Source: a virus
Reading direction: 5' to 3' (one strand)
Virus record (IMG/VR): IMGVR_UViG_3300022074_000487
Span: 1-20,157 of that record
Length of the DNA stretch: 20,157 nt
The position numbers were made by a program, and so were the translations under genes. This document shows, one piece after another, positions 7,342-16,319 of this stretch (positions within the stretch are counted from its first letter, which is position 1; the number at the start of each line of letters is the position of its first letter). The notes beneath the pieces are model-generated. The model was given only the letters and a program-made list of their open reading frames with translations. It made no database searches and was not told the origin of the DNA.

Positions 7342-8064
7342 ATGGCAGTAAACGTAGACACAGTATATCAAAGAGTATTAGCTTTGGCTAATAAAGAGCA
7401 AAGAGGTTATGTAACACCTCAAGAGTTTAATTTATTTGCTAATCAAGCTCAAATGGATATATTTGAGCAATATTTTTATGATATAAATCAGTTTAGTAGA
7501 GTGCCTGGTAATGAAACAGAATACTCTGACATGGTAACTTTATTAGAAGAAAAAATAGCTAAGTTTGAAAAGTTTAAAGTATCAATGTCAGCTGTTAGCG
7601 GTAATCAACTAACACTACCTACAGATGTCTATAGATTAGGAACTGTATTTTACGCTGTTGGTGGTGCTTACGACGTTGAGGTTGAAAAGGTTGGCAAAAA
7701 AGATTTAGAGTATATGTCTAGAACAGCTTTATACGCACCTGTTGAAACTAGACCTGTTTATACTAGAAAATCAGATACTTTATTAAAACTGTTTCCAGCT
7801 TCTCCTAGCACTTCATATTCAGTTAGCAATGTAACTTGTAATTACGTAGCAAAACCCGCAGATGTCTCTTGGGCTTATACCGAAGTAAACGGCACGGCTT
7901 TATTTAACAGTGCTTCTGCTGTTGATTTTGAACTCCATGCTTCTGAAGAAAAAAACTTGGTTATAAAAATATTAGCTTTAGCTGGTATATCTATTGACGA
8001 CTCTGGTTTATACCAAATAGCGTCACAAGAAAACGCAAAAGAAATACAACAAGAAAAACAATAA
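7342..8064 (+). CDS. Putative head-tail connector / ring protein
   Basis: This 240-residue protein probably forms part of the ring stack between portal and nozzle. The N-terminus is helical, with VYQRVLALANKEQRGYVTP and FNLFANQAQMDIFEQYFYD, a motif I recall from connector-region proteins of crAss-like and marine phages. A beta-rich middle follows, including LTLPTDVYRLGTVFY, similar to the 'LP-D-RL' strand of adaptor proteins such as T7 gp11. Then come LLKLFPASP and CNYVAKPADVSW, and finally a helix with NLVIKILALAGI. The tail, IQQEKQ, is Gln/Lys-rich. The next gene starts 3 nt after the stop, so the two are probably translated together and act in one complex. The fold assignment is by resemblance and position; which ring it forms cannot be told. 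Confidence 0.6.
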   Translation: MAVNVDTVYQRVLALANKEQRGYVTPQEFNLFANQAQMDIFEQYFYDINQFSRVPGNETEYSDMVTLLEEKIAKFEKFKVSMSAVSGNQLTLPTDVYRLGTVFYAVGGAYDVEVEKVGKKDLEYMSRTALYAPVETRPVYTRKSDTLLKLFPASPSTSYSVSNVTCNYVAKPADVSWAYTEVNGTALFNSASAVDFELHASEEKNLVIKILALAGISIDDSGLYQIASQENAKEIQQEKQ

Positions 8065-8067
8065 TAA

Positions 8068-8937
8068 ATGGGATTACTAGACAATCAAACTCAACATGCA
8101 TACTATGGTGGATCAAGTTTTGGTACTTATCAATTTACATCATTAGAGCACATTATAAATCAATTTATTATTGCCTACGTAGGTGAAGGTAAAATAATAC
8201 CAAAAATAAAAAGAACTGATGTTGCTTTTCACGCACAAAGAGCTTTGCAAGAACTGTCTTTTGATACTTTTAAATCTACAAAATCTCAAGAAATAGAAGT
8301 TCCAGCAACACTGCAAATGGTGTTACCACAAGATTACGTTAACTATGTTAAGTTAACTTGGGCAGATTCTGCTGGTATAGAACACGTGTTATATCCTACA
8401 ATAAAAACTTCAAATCCATTAGACATTACACAAGGAGTAGATGGTAGCTACACTACTGACGGTACTAATTTAACTACAGATAATTCGTCTTCAACATGGG
8501 AAAGCTATAAAGCTCACACTCCTACAACTACGACAGACGATTACGAAGACGACACTAGATTTTATGCTGAAGGAAGAAGATATGGTATAGATCCTCAACA
8601 TGCACAAGATAATGGATCTTTTTATATAGACGAACTTAATGGTAAAATACACTTTAGCTCTTCTTTGTCTGGTAAAACTTTAGCTTTAAAATACATAAGC
8701 GATAGTCTTGGTACAGACGCTGAAATGCAAGTGCATAAGTTTGCTGAAGAAGCGATGTATAAATCTATAGCTTATGCTATAATGTCTACAAGAGCAAACG
8801 TGCAAGAATATATTGTTCGTAGATTTCAAAAAGATAAATTTGCTGCTACAAGAAAAGCAAAATTAAGACTATCAAATTTAAAATTAGAAGAATTAACTCA
8901 AATACTTAGAGGTAAGTCTAAGCACATAAAACACTAA
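8068..8937 (+). CDS. Putative head-tail adaptor / ring protein
   Basis: This 289-residue protein likely binds the portal or neighbouring ring proteins. It starts with GLLDNQTQHAYYGG, then a helix, LEHIINQFIIAYVGEGKIIP, and KIKRTDVAFHAQRALQEL. A strand motif follows, EVPATLQMVLPQDYVNYVKL, again the 'LP-DYV' pattern of connector proteins. A variable Thr/Asp-rich loop lies at about residues 130-170, with LTTDNSSSTWESY and TPTTTTDDYEDD. The C-terminal part returns to beta (GKIHFSSSLSGKTLALKYIS) and ends in long basic helices (YIVRRFQKDKFAATRKAKLRLSN cut short here). The motif AEMQVHKFAEEAMYKSIAYA resembles the helical bundle of adaptor proteins. The next gene begins 3 nt after the stop. The role is inferred from resemblance and position between the capsid and the giant nozzle gene. 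Confidence 0.6.
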   Translation: MGLLDNQTQHAYYGGSSFGTYQFTSLEHIINQFIIAYVGEGKIIPKIKRTDVAFHAQRALQELSFDTFKSTKSQEIEVPATLQMVLPQDYVNYVKLTWADSAGIEHVLYPTIKTSNPLDITQGVDGSYTTDGTNLTTDNSSSTWESYKAHTPTTTTDDYEDDTRFYAEGRRYGIDPQHAQDNGSFYIDELNGKIHFSSSLSGKTLALKYISDSLGTDAEMQVHKFAEEAMYKSIAYAIMSTRANVQEYIVRRFQKDKFAATRKAKLRLSNLKLEELTQILRGKSKHIKH

Positions 8938-8940
8938 TAT

Positions 8941-11900
8941 ATGCCAGAGATTAAGAGTACCTTTGTCGCCGGTAGAATGAACAAAAGCCTTGATGAAAGG
9001 CTAGTTCCTAAAGGTGAATACAGAGACGCAATGAATATAGATATTTCAACATCTGAAGACAGTGATGTTGGAGCTGCTCAAAACTGTATGGGTAATAGCT
9101 TGATAGATACTATTGGTATATCAGGTGGTTTTTGCGTTGGATCTGTTACTGACGCTAAAAACGATAAAATATATTGGTTTATAGCTGGTACTAACGTAGA
9201 CGCTATAGCAGAGTACGATCCAAATAAAAACGGCGGTTCAATATCACCAATACTTGTAGATGTAAAAGCTACTAGTGGTGGTATTTTAAATTTTTCATCA
9301 GCGCAACAAATAACCGGTATAAACATTATAGATGAATATCTTTTTTGGACAGACAATATTAATGAGCCTAAAAAAATTAATATTAATAGATCAAAACAAG
9401 GTTGTATAAAAAAAATATTTATAAGAACTACAAACGGTGATACTACTTACGACATTACAGACTCTACTGAAGGCGCTAATTATGATTTAACTACAAAGCC
9501 TTCCACATTAAACACAGATTTTACATCTTCATTAGCAGTTTCTAGTTACAACTCTTCAACTGGAATTTTAACATTATCTTCTAACCCTGGTTCTAACGCT
9601 TCTTTAAGAATAGATTTAAAGTTAAAAGCGCAATTTCTACAACACACTAGATTATTTGTTAATAACACCAACAAAGGTAATATTAAAGAAAAACATATTA
9701 CAGTTATAAAACGATATCCACTAAAAGCCCCTACAATAACACTTAATAGTAGCGATAGAGACGGTAACATAATCAATATGTTTTGCTCTACACCTGACGA
9801 GTCTCACGATGCTGGTTCTTTGAACAACTGGAGTTTTTGGGCTTACAAAACAACTACAGGTAACATTTTACCCAAACCAATAGGAACTAGCTTTGATCCG
9901 CTGCAAGTTTCTGGGTCTACTTTAACTGACAACTTAGGAAGAGATGTTTTACTTAGTGAAATAGAATTTCAAACAACATTGTTAAGAGAAAACGATGTTG
10001 TTAAAATGAAAGCTACAGATAGCAATATAGACTATGAAGTTGTTTTAGAATTAGAAGAAGAAACTACAGCTGCAAACGCTAGTAATCAAACTTTTAAATG
10101 CTCTATTTTAAATATATCAAACACTTTTGCAAACTCTAGCAAAGATCTTGCTTTAAATTGGACTGTAAATTTAGAACAAGAAGATCCTATATACGAATTA
10201 GTTTTTCCAAGATTTGCTTATAGATGGAGATATGCTGATGGTGAGTATTCAGCTTTATCGCCATTTACTGAAGTTGCGTTTTTACCAGATGAAATAACTG
10301 GTTATAAATTTGACGCAAAAACAGGTCACAACTTAGCTATGAAAAATATAGTTAGAAAAGTAACTTTAAGTGATTTTGGCGATTATATGACAGCTGTTGA
10401 TTCTGACGTTGTTTTCTTAGATATATTAATGAAAGAGTCTGATAAAACAAATATATATATTGTTAAGTCTATTGATATTACTGAAGAAGATGAACTTCAA
10501 ACTGTAGATATTAAAGCTGAAAGCGTAAAATCACTGTTACCGGAAAATCAAATATTAAGGCCATATGACAATGTTCCTAGAAAAGCATTAGCTCAAGAAG
10601 TAGCAGGTAATAGATTAGTATACGGTAACTACGTTCAAGGACAAACACATATACCTCAAGACTCTTTAAAAATATTTACAAGAGCATACAGCAAAGGAAT
10701 AAAAAATGAAAAGCCAACTCCTTCTCTTAAATCTATAAGAGATTATGAGGTTGGCATATCTTATTTAGATGAATACGGAAGACAAACTCCGGTTTTTGTA
10801 AGTAAAGATGGTGGTAGCGTTTTTAAAATACCACAGTCTAGATCAGACAAAGACAATTATATAAGAGCTAATGTTGAAAACGGACATCCTCCTTGGGCTA
10901 CACATTACAAGTTTTACATAAAAGAACCTTCTGAAGAATATTACAACTTACCTTTAGATAGAGTGTATTTATCTGAAGAAGAAGGTACTGCTTGGCTTTC
11001 TTTTGTTTCAGCAGACGTTAATAAAGTTAGTTTAAACGAATATATAATATTAAAGAAAAAACACGGTTCTAACAAAGCTATTTTCAACACTCAAGAAACA
11101 ATGGTTGAAGATGGTGATATTTCAAAAACTATTAAGTATAAAGTTTTAGATAAAAAATCACAAGCACCTGATTATGTAAGAAATCGTAAAGAAATTATTG
11201 GAAAAACACCAACGCAGTTTGGCTGTAATAACACTTCTGTTTACGATCAAGGTTTTCCTGTAGAGCAAACAATTTTGTTAACTATACCAGCCGAAGATAT
11301 TGTTGGCAGTCCTTTAGAGAATATGCACACGCTTAGCTCTGAAAAAAAATATATAAAAATATCTACTACTGATGGTAATATTTGCTCTAAATATTACGAA
11401 GTAGAGTCTATAGAGGCTGTAGATGGAGGGGGTACAAGCGGTGTTACTACTAATTCTGACGATGATAGATATGAGATTAGGTTAAAACAACCTTTGTCAA
11501 CAGATGTAGCTTTTACAGGAACATTTGCTAGTCCAACAGCTAATCTACAGCTTGAGCTTTATGTAGAAAAAGAAGAAGAGTATTTAAGCGAAGAGTTTCA
11601 AGGTAGATTTTTTGTTAAAATAAAAATAGATGAAACTTTTGATGAAAACGTAATACAAACAGAATCTTATAGAACAGAAAGTTGGATTATTTCTCATAGG
11701 CAAAACATATTTAATATTGTTAATACTGATACAACGTCTTCGTCTTCTAGCTCTGTAACATTTGGCGATGATGATTTTACACCAAGTTATATTTCTAATT
11801 CAAACTCTATAAACGGGCAAGAGTACGCTATTGATAACGCCTTTGGGTTTGAACCATCTTGGAATAATGGTAGTGGTACAGCTTTAGATCCAAACGACCC

Positions 11901-14439
11901 AGGTTATGTTAGCACTAGCGCATACTCAGGTGTTCAAGGAAAAGGCTGGGAAAGTGGAAACGAAGTAGATTTAAGATTTTTTGGTACATTAGATCAAGAA
12001 GAGTTTCCAGTGCCTGGTAGTTCTTTTTATCCAAACACGCAGCCTTTGTACCAAGCGTTGACAAGTGCTAGCGTTGGAAATCCTGTTTACTTTAGATGGA
12101 AAGATGAAGTTGTAAATACTTCAAACACACAGCCACCTATTTACAAAATAACTAACTGTGTTGAAATACCTGTAGACAATATTAGCGGTGGATCAAGCAA
12201 TACTTTTGGTATTAGACTAAGATTAACTATAGAAAACCACCCTGTTGGTCAAACGTCTGGGGTAAATTGGAGCCCAACAGACGCTGATAGTGATGGCACT
12301 CAAGATATGGATCCGTATAACGTAACAAACGTTCCTTACGACGCTTCTGGGCCTAGTTTAACACACGCTAAAGAGCTTCAAATATTGGACAGACATACTG
12401 ACTCTAGAACTTTTAGCACTGATAGTCCAGCTGTTTTTGAAACAGAACCTAAAAAGCTAATTGATTTAAATATATTTCACGAAACTTCTGAAGCTGTATT
12501 AATACCTAAAGTAGGTATGGCGCTTACGTCTACAGCTGCTAATTTTCCAAACACTACAGTGTCTTCTATTGGATTTGGTAATGGTATGGTTAAGATAGTA
12601 ACTGCAGACCCTATGACAGGAGATGTTGTTAACAACGCCGAAGTAACTTTTAGTTATCCACTAACAAATGCTAATAGCACTAACTTTTCGTACGGTTATA
12701 AAGTTTTTGGCGGTGGTACTAATGGTATAATAGATAGCGGAACAAACGTGTTTTACTTAAAAGCTATAGAGCTTAACTGGCACAACTGCTTTGCTTTTGG
12801 TAATGGTGTAGAGTCAAACAGAATACGTGATGATTTTAACGCGCCTTTTATTGATAACGGCCCTAAAGTATCTACAATAACAGAAGAAGATTATAGAGAA
12901 GAAAGAAGAAACAATGGTTTGATATACTCAGGTTTGTATAATTCAAATAGTGATTTTAATAATTTAAATCAGTTTATACAAGCAGAAAAAATTACAAAAG
13001 ATTTAAATCCTAGCTACGGTAGTATACAAAAACTATTTACTAGAAATACTAATATCGTAGTTTTTTGCGAAGATAAAACGTTAAAGGTTCTAGCAAATAA
13101 AGACGCGTTATTTAATGCTGATGGAAACGCAAATTTAACTTCAACAAATAAGTTTTTAGGCCAAACAATACCTTTTGTTGGTGATTATGGTATATCTAAA
13201 AACCCTGAGTCATTTGCTTCTTATGGTTATAGAGTTTATTATGCTGACAAAAATAGAAACGCTGTTTTAAGATTGTCTGGCGATGGTATAACTAATATAG
13301 CTGAAAAGGGCATGTCAAATTACTTTAAAGATAATCTTTACAAGTGCAGCAGAATAACTGGTAGTTACGATGAAGACAAAAACCTTTACAACATAACTTT
13401 ACAAAATACTAATTTAACAATTAACGATACTGTAAGTTTTACAGAAAAAACTAATGGTTGGACTAGTTTTAAATCTTTTAAACCAGAATCTGGAGTTTCT
13501 TTAAATAGTAAATATTACACTTTTTACAACGGTGATATTTATGAACACGGGGCTAATTCTTTAAGAAATACTTTTTACGATACATTTACTGAGTCTTCTA
13601 TAAAATTAATAATGAATGACATGCCTTCTTCTATAAAAGAATTTAAATCTTTAAATTATGAAGGCACAGTGTCTAGGTTATACAACAAAACTGTTGGTTC
13701 TGAAACTAATTTAGAAACAGACAAAAACCTTACAAGCACTTCTGGTAAAGGCTGGTATAATAGTTCTATAGAAACTGATAAACAATCTGGCTCTATAGCA
13801 CAGTTTACAGAAAAAGAAGGTAAGTGGTATAGCTATATAAAAGGTATTGACACAACTGTTGCCAACATTGATACTAAAGAGTTTTCAATACAAGGTCTTG
13901 GTGCTTTAAGCTCTATAAGTGGTGTTGGTTGGAGCGTTACTTACAAGTTAAACATTACTGGTAAAATAGCAGCTAAAGGTAACGATGCTACATTTGGTAA
14001 TGATTATTTAGTTGGAGAGCAAGAAATGTTCTCTTGGGAAGAAACAACGGGTACTTCTTTTGAATTTGACCCAAGTGTTGGTGTTAACGATATAACAAAA
14101 GAAGTTAATGTTCCAGCTGGTAGTTATAGCCAAAATCACGTATTTACTATATCTGGAAACACAGTTTTATCTGGAAATAACAATCAATCACAATTTTTAA
14201 TACGAGCTGAAGATTTTTCTGTTGACACGTCGTTTAATAGTGGTTCTGAAGAAAGTAGTGATCCTGTTATTAGCGGTGGTGGTATTGGAACTATATCTTT
14301 TGCAAACACTACGAGTGCTTACGCAGAAGACAATAAAGTAACTGTTACAGTGCCTTTTTCTTTTACAATGCCTAGCGCAGATCAAGCTATAACATTTAGA
14401 GTAAAAGGTTCTGCTATAATGACTCAAACAATAACTTAA
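8941..14439 (+). CDS. Tail nozzle / 'muzzle' protein, giant
   Basis: At 1832 residues this is the largest gene in the window. It likely forms the tube-like nozzle at the tail tip through which DNA leaves, as T7 gp12 and crAss-like muzzle proteins do. The N-terminal motif TFVAGRMNKSLDERLVP and GEYRDAMNI (residues 7-33) is characteristic of this family in marine and crAss-like phages. Propeller-like strands follow, such as DEYLFWTDNINEPKKI. FAYRWRYADGEYSALSPF at 425 is another family motif. A Ser run (11735-11754) marks a linker. Residues 1114-1124 read DADSDGTQDMD, a calcium-loop-like DxDxDGxxD. Near 1605-1636 are GWYNSSIETDKQSGSI and KEGKWYSYIKG, known from marine phage tail proteins. The last 110 residues form a separate beta module, resembling the start of the next protein. 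The nozzle role is inferred; a fused receptor-binding part is possible. Confidence 0.72.
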   Translation: MPEIKSTFVAGRMNKSLDERLVPKGEYRDAMNIDISTSEDSDVGAAQNCMGNSLIDTIGISGGFCVGSVTDAKNDKIYWFIAGTNVDAIAEYDPNKNGGSISPILVDVKATSGGILNFSSAQQITGINIIDEYLFWTDNINEPKKININRSKQGCIKKIFIRTTNGDTTYDITDSTEGANYDLTTKPSTLNTDFTSSLAVSSYNSSTGILTLSSNPGSNASLRIDLKLKAQFLQHTRLFVNNTNKGNIKEKHITVIKRYPLKAPTITLNSSDRDGNIINMFCSTPDESHDAGSLNNWSFWAYKTTTGNILPKPIGTSFDPLQVSGSTLTDNLGRDVLLSEIEFQTTLLRENDVVKMKATDSNIDYEVVLELEEETTAANASNQTFKCSILNISNTFANSSKDLALNWTVNLEQEDPIYELVFPRFAYRWRYADGEYSALSPFTEVAFLPDEITGYKFDAKTGHNLAMKNIVRKVTLSDFGDYMTAVDSDVVFLDILMKESDKTNIYIVKSIDITEEDELQTVDIKAESVKSLLPENQILRPYDNVPRKALAQEVAGNRLVYGNYVQGQTHIPQDSLKIFTRAYSKGIKNEKPTPSLKSIRDYEVGISYLDEYGRQTPVFVSKDGGSVFKIPQSRSDKDNYIRANVENGHPPWATHYKFYIKEPSEEYYNLPLDRVYLSEEEGTAWLSFVSADVNKVSLNEYIILKKKHGSNKAIFNTQETMVEDGDISKTIKYKVLDKKSQAPDYVRNRKEIIGKTPTQFGCNNTSVYDQGFPVEQTILLTIPAEDIVGSPLENMHTLSSEKKYIKISTTDGNICSKYYEVESIEAVDGGGTSGVTTNSDDDRYEIRLKQPLSTDVAFTGTFASPTANLQLELYVEKEEEYLSEEFQGRFFVKIKIDETFDENVIQTESYRTESWIISHRQNIFNIVNTDTTSSSSSSVTFGDDDFTPSYISNSNSINGQEYAIDNAFGFEPSWNNGSGTALDPNDPGYVSTSAYSGVQGKGWESGNEVDLRFFGTLDQEEFPVPGSSFYPNTQPLYQALTSASVGNPVYFRWKDEVVNTSNTQPPIYKITNCVEIPVDNISGGSSNTFGIRLRLTIENHPVGQTSGVNWSPTDADSDGTQDMDPYNVTNVPYDASGPSLTHAKELQILDRHTDSRTFSTDSPAVFETEPKKLIDLNIFHETSEAVLIPKVGMALTSTAANFPNTTVSSIGFGNGMVKIVTADPMTGDVVNNAEVTFSYPLTNANSTNFSYGYKVFGGGTNGIIDSGTNVFYLKAIELNWHNCFAFGNGVESNRIRDDFNAPFIDNGPKVSTITEEDYREERRNNGLIYSGLYNSNSDFNNLNQFIQAEKITKDLNPSYGSIQKLFTRNTNIVVFCEDKTLKVLANKDALFNADGNANLTSTNKFLGQTIPFVGDYGISKNPESFASYGYRVYYADKNRNAVLRLSGDGITNIAEKGMSNYFKDNLYKCSRITGSYDEDKNLYNITLQNTNLTINDTVSFTEKTNGWTSFKSFKPESGVSLNSKYYTFYNGDIYEHGANSLRNTFYDTFTESSIKLIMNDMPSSIKEFKSLNYEGTVSRLYNKTVGSETNLETDKNLTSTSGKGWYNSSIETDKQSGSIAQFTEKEGKWYSYIKGIDTTVANIDTKEFSIQGLGALSSISGVGWSVTYKLNITGKIAAKGNDATFGNDYLVGEQEMFSWEETTGTSFEFDPSVGVNDITKEVNVPAGSYSQNHVFTISGNTVLSGNNNQSQFLIRAEDFSVDTSFNSGSEESSDPVISGGGIGTISFANTTSAYAEDNKVTVTVPFSFTMPSADQAITFRVKGSAIMTQTIT

Positions 14440-14440
14440 T

Positions 14441-15892
14441 ATGGCTACAATAATAAGTAACACGCAAAACTTAGCTTCTGAAACTTTAACCGCTGTTGAC
14501 GCAACTATCAACGGTTCAACTTACACTGTGTCTGGTACTGTTGGTCAAACAATAGAGTTGTTTACAAAAACCTTCACAACAGCAACTAACAACATATTTG
14601 AGCAAAATCCAACTATAGATTTTAGCCAAACTAATTTTCCTGAAAATTATAGGTTTACAGTAGAAGATACTGGTAGTATTTCTGGAGGAGATTTTACTGT
14701 TAGAAAATACACTGTTTTTTATACAATGCCAAATCAAACTTCTGCTGGTGATATTATAATTTTTAACGCTTTTGCAAATATTAAAAGAGGTACTTCTACT
14801 GGTAAAATTAGAAGTATAAATATAGACAGTTCAGATTTGCCTTACTACGGTGATAAAAGAAAAGTTAGGGTTTATGGTGACGTTAGCGCTACGGCAACTT
14901 TAAGAGCGCAAGTAACTTCTGGCACTGACTTAACACAAACTACAGCTGTGGTTTCTGAAAACACTTCTGGTAGTACAACTGTTACTTTGGCTAATGTTAA
15001 TACCAAAATATTTAAAGGCATGGCTGTGTCTGGAACAAATATAGCTGGTGGAACAACAGTGTCAAGTATAAGCGGTACAACTTTAACTTTAAGTGCCGGC
15101 TCAAGTGGTGGAGCAGCTAGTGGTACTTTAACTTTTTCTAATTCTTTTGTAATACAAATTGGTAGTGATGGTTTTTATGAATTAGAATTAAACTTTCCAT
15201 CAACAACAAGCTCTACATCATATACAATTACTTTAACTGAAATAGCTGGTGGTTCTTTTATTGAAGATTTAAATGGAGTTACTTCTAAAGCTATAGTAAT
15301 ACAACAAAGAGCAAAAACAGTTGTTACTGTTGCTCTTAGTCAAAGCGCTAGCACTTTTACCTTACCTACTCCAAGTAGCGTTACTTTGCCAGGTTTAGCA
15401 GATAGGCAAAACAGTTTTGAGTCAAGCTCTTCTAGGTTTGAGTTTATTGTAAACGCAGCTTCTGCAGGTGAAATAACTAAAGACGGTACTTTTGCTATTG
15501 CTGATTTTACAAGCTCTTCAACCTCGGCAAACGTTGCTACACTAGCAAATTCAAATCAGATAACTTTAACAGATTTTGACATACAGATTAACAATCAAAC
15601 AACACAAGCTGTTGGCTCTGCAAGCTCAACTGTTAATATACCGCTTAGCGCTGCCAACTCTGCAATAGCTGTGGGTATGACGGTAACAGGAACTAACATA
15701 GCTAGTGATACAACCGTTGCGTCTATTAGCAATGAAAATTTAACTTTAAGCAAAACGCCTACAGGCTCTGTGTCTGGAACTTTAAGTTTTAGACCTATGG
15801 CAGTTATATCGTTTTTTGCTAGAGTAAATTATCATGGTACAGGAGCTGCAACAACAACATTAAACGTAGATAATATATTAAACTTTGCATAA
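14441..15892 (+). CDS. Beta-rich virion/tail protein with internal repeat
   Basis: This 483-residue protein is rich in Thr, Ser, Gly and Val and appears almost all beta, as in tail fibre or capsid-surface proteins. It starts 1 nt after the nozzle gene stop, so it is probably its structural partner. Residues 34-113 end in TVFYTMPNQTSAGDIIIFNA, resembling the C-terminal module of the nozzle protein. A repeated module occurs at 192-232 and 411-450: GMAVSGTNIAGGTTVSSIS and GMTVTGTNIASDTTVASIS, each followed by LTLS and SGTL.F; I count 18 of 27 identical residues in the core. This motif is common in phage tail and surface proteins. Between them lies a segment with GSDGFYELELNF and a Pro-rich STFTLPTPSSVTLPG hinge. 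No enzymatic motif is visible. Tail appendage or nozzle decoration is a reasonable inference, but I cannot pick between them. Confidence 0.62.
   Translation: MATIISNTQNLASETLTAVDATINGSTYTVSGTVGQTIELFTKTFTTATNNIFEQNPTIDFSQTNFPENYRFTVEDTGSISGGDFTVRKYTVFYTMPNQTSAGDIIIFNAFANIKRGTSTGKIRSINIDSSDLPYYGDKRKVRVYGDVSATATLRAQVTSGTDLTQTTAVVSENTSGSTTVTLANVNTKIFKGMAVSGTNIAGGTTVSSISGTTLTLSAGSSGGAASGTLTFSNSFVIQIGSDGFYELELNFPSTTSSTSYTITLTEIAGGSFIEDLNGVTSKAIVIQQRAKTVVTVALSQSASTFTLPTPSSVTLPGLADRQNSFESSSSRFEFIVNAASAGEITKDGTFAIADFTSSSTSANVATLANSNQITLTDFDIQINNQTTQAVGSASSTVNIPLSAANSAIAVGMTVTGTNIASDTTVASISNENLTLSKTPTGSVSGTLSFRPMAVISFFARVNYHGTGAATTTLNVDNILNFA
15014..15136 (+). repeat. Intragenic repeat, copy 1 (residues 192-232)
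   Basis: This encodes KGMAVSGTNIAGGTTV and SSISGTTLTLS, ending SGTLTF. It matches copy 2 at 15671-15790 at 18 of the first 27 residues by my count. The copies are diverged at DNA level, so the duplication is old or arose by module exchange. Confidence 0.8.
15671..15790 (+). repeat. Intragenic repeat, copy 2 (residues 411-450)
   Basis: This encodes VGMTVTGTNIASDTTV and ASISNENLTLS, ending SGTLSF, parallel to copy 1 at 15014-15136. It lies close to the protein C-terminus, so copy 2 forms most of the last folded unit. Confidence 0.8.
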
Positions 15893-15894
15893 TT

Positions 15895-16284
15895 ATGGCT
15901 ACAGTAACATTAACATTTAGTAATTCTATAAACGTGTCTTTACAGGCAAAAGCTACTAATGTAGCTAGCAATACTTCAAACTCTGATAATGGTGCTTGGG
16001 ATAATATTTATTTTGTGCAAATATCAAATGGTAAACAGTTTGGAGACGTTAAGTATTTAGGTTATTGCACTGCTGTTGATAGAGCTAATAACACAGTGAG
16101 CGTAGAAGTAGCAACAGACACGCCAACGCCAACTGCAAATGATTTTATATTTTTTGCAAAGAGCAATATTGTTAATACATCAGCGTTGTCTGGTTATTTT
16201 GCAGAAATAGAAATGAAAAATGATTCAACAAGTTACGCTGAGTTATTTGCTGTTAGTTCAGAAGTGTCAATAAGTAGTAAATAA
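15895..16284 (+). CDS. Small virion-associated protein, family of unknown function
   Basis: This is a 129-residue protein, largely beta. It starts with TVTLTFSNSINVSLQAKATN, then GAWDNIYFVQISNGKQFGD, a small-beta-barrel-like part with VKYLGYCTAVDRANNTVSVE, and NDFIFFAKSNIVNTSALSGY. It ends in EIEMKNDSTSYAELFAVS followed by SEVSISSK. I recall this pattern, above all the 'GYFAE-E-NNS-AELFA-SSE-SSK' end, from structural modules of uncultured marine phages, where it has no assigned function. It begins 2 nt after the preceding stop, so it is probably translated with the beta-rich tail protein. The small size and likely barrel fold suggest a capsid-decoration or tail-attachment part, but this is a guess. 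No signal peptide or membrane segment is present. Confidence 0.62.
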   Translation: MATVTLTFSNSINVSLQAKATNVASNTSNSDNGAWDNIYFVQISNGKQFGDVKYLGYCTAVDRANNTVSVEVATDTPTPTANDFIFFAKSNIVNTSALSGYFAEIEMKNDSTSYAELFAVSSEVSISSK

Positions 16285-16319
16285 CAGCAAAAAAGTGTAA
16301 TTATAATAAAAAAATAAAC

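Noticed and set aside
14197-14511. 104-residue open frame on the - strand across the nozzle/tail-protein junction
   Set aside because: It lies opposite two well-supported + strand genes, has Cys/Ser-rich composition typical of antisense shadow frames, and no start context.
16285-16319. 35-nt A/T-rich gap as a promoter for the ejection genes
   Set aside because: No recognisable promoter boxes or hairpin; A/T richness alone is the genome background.
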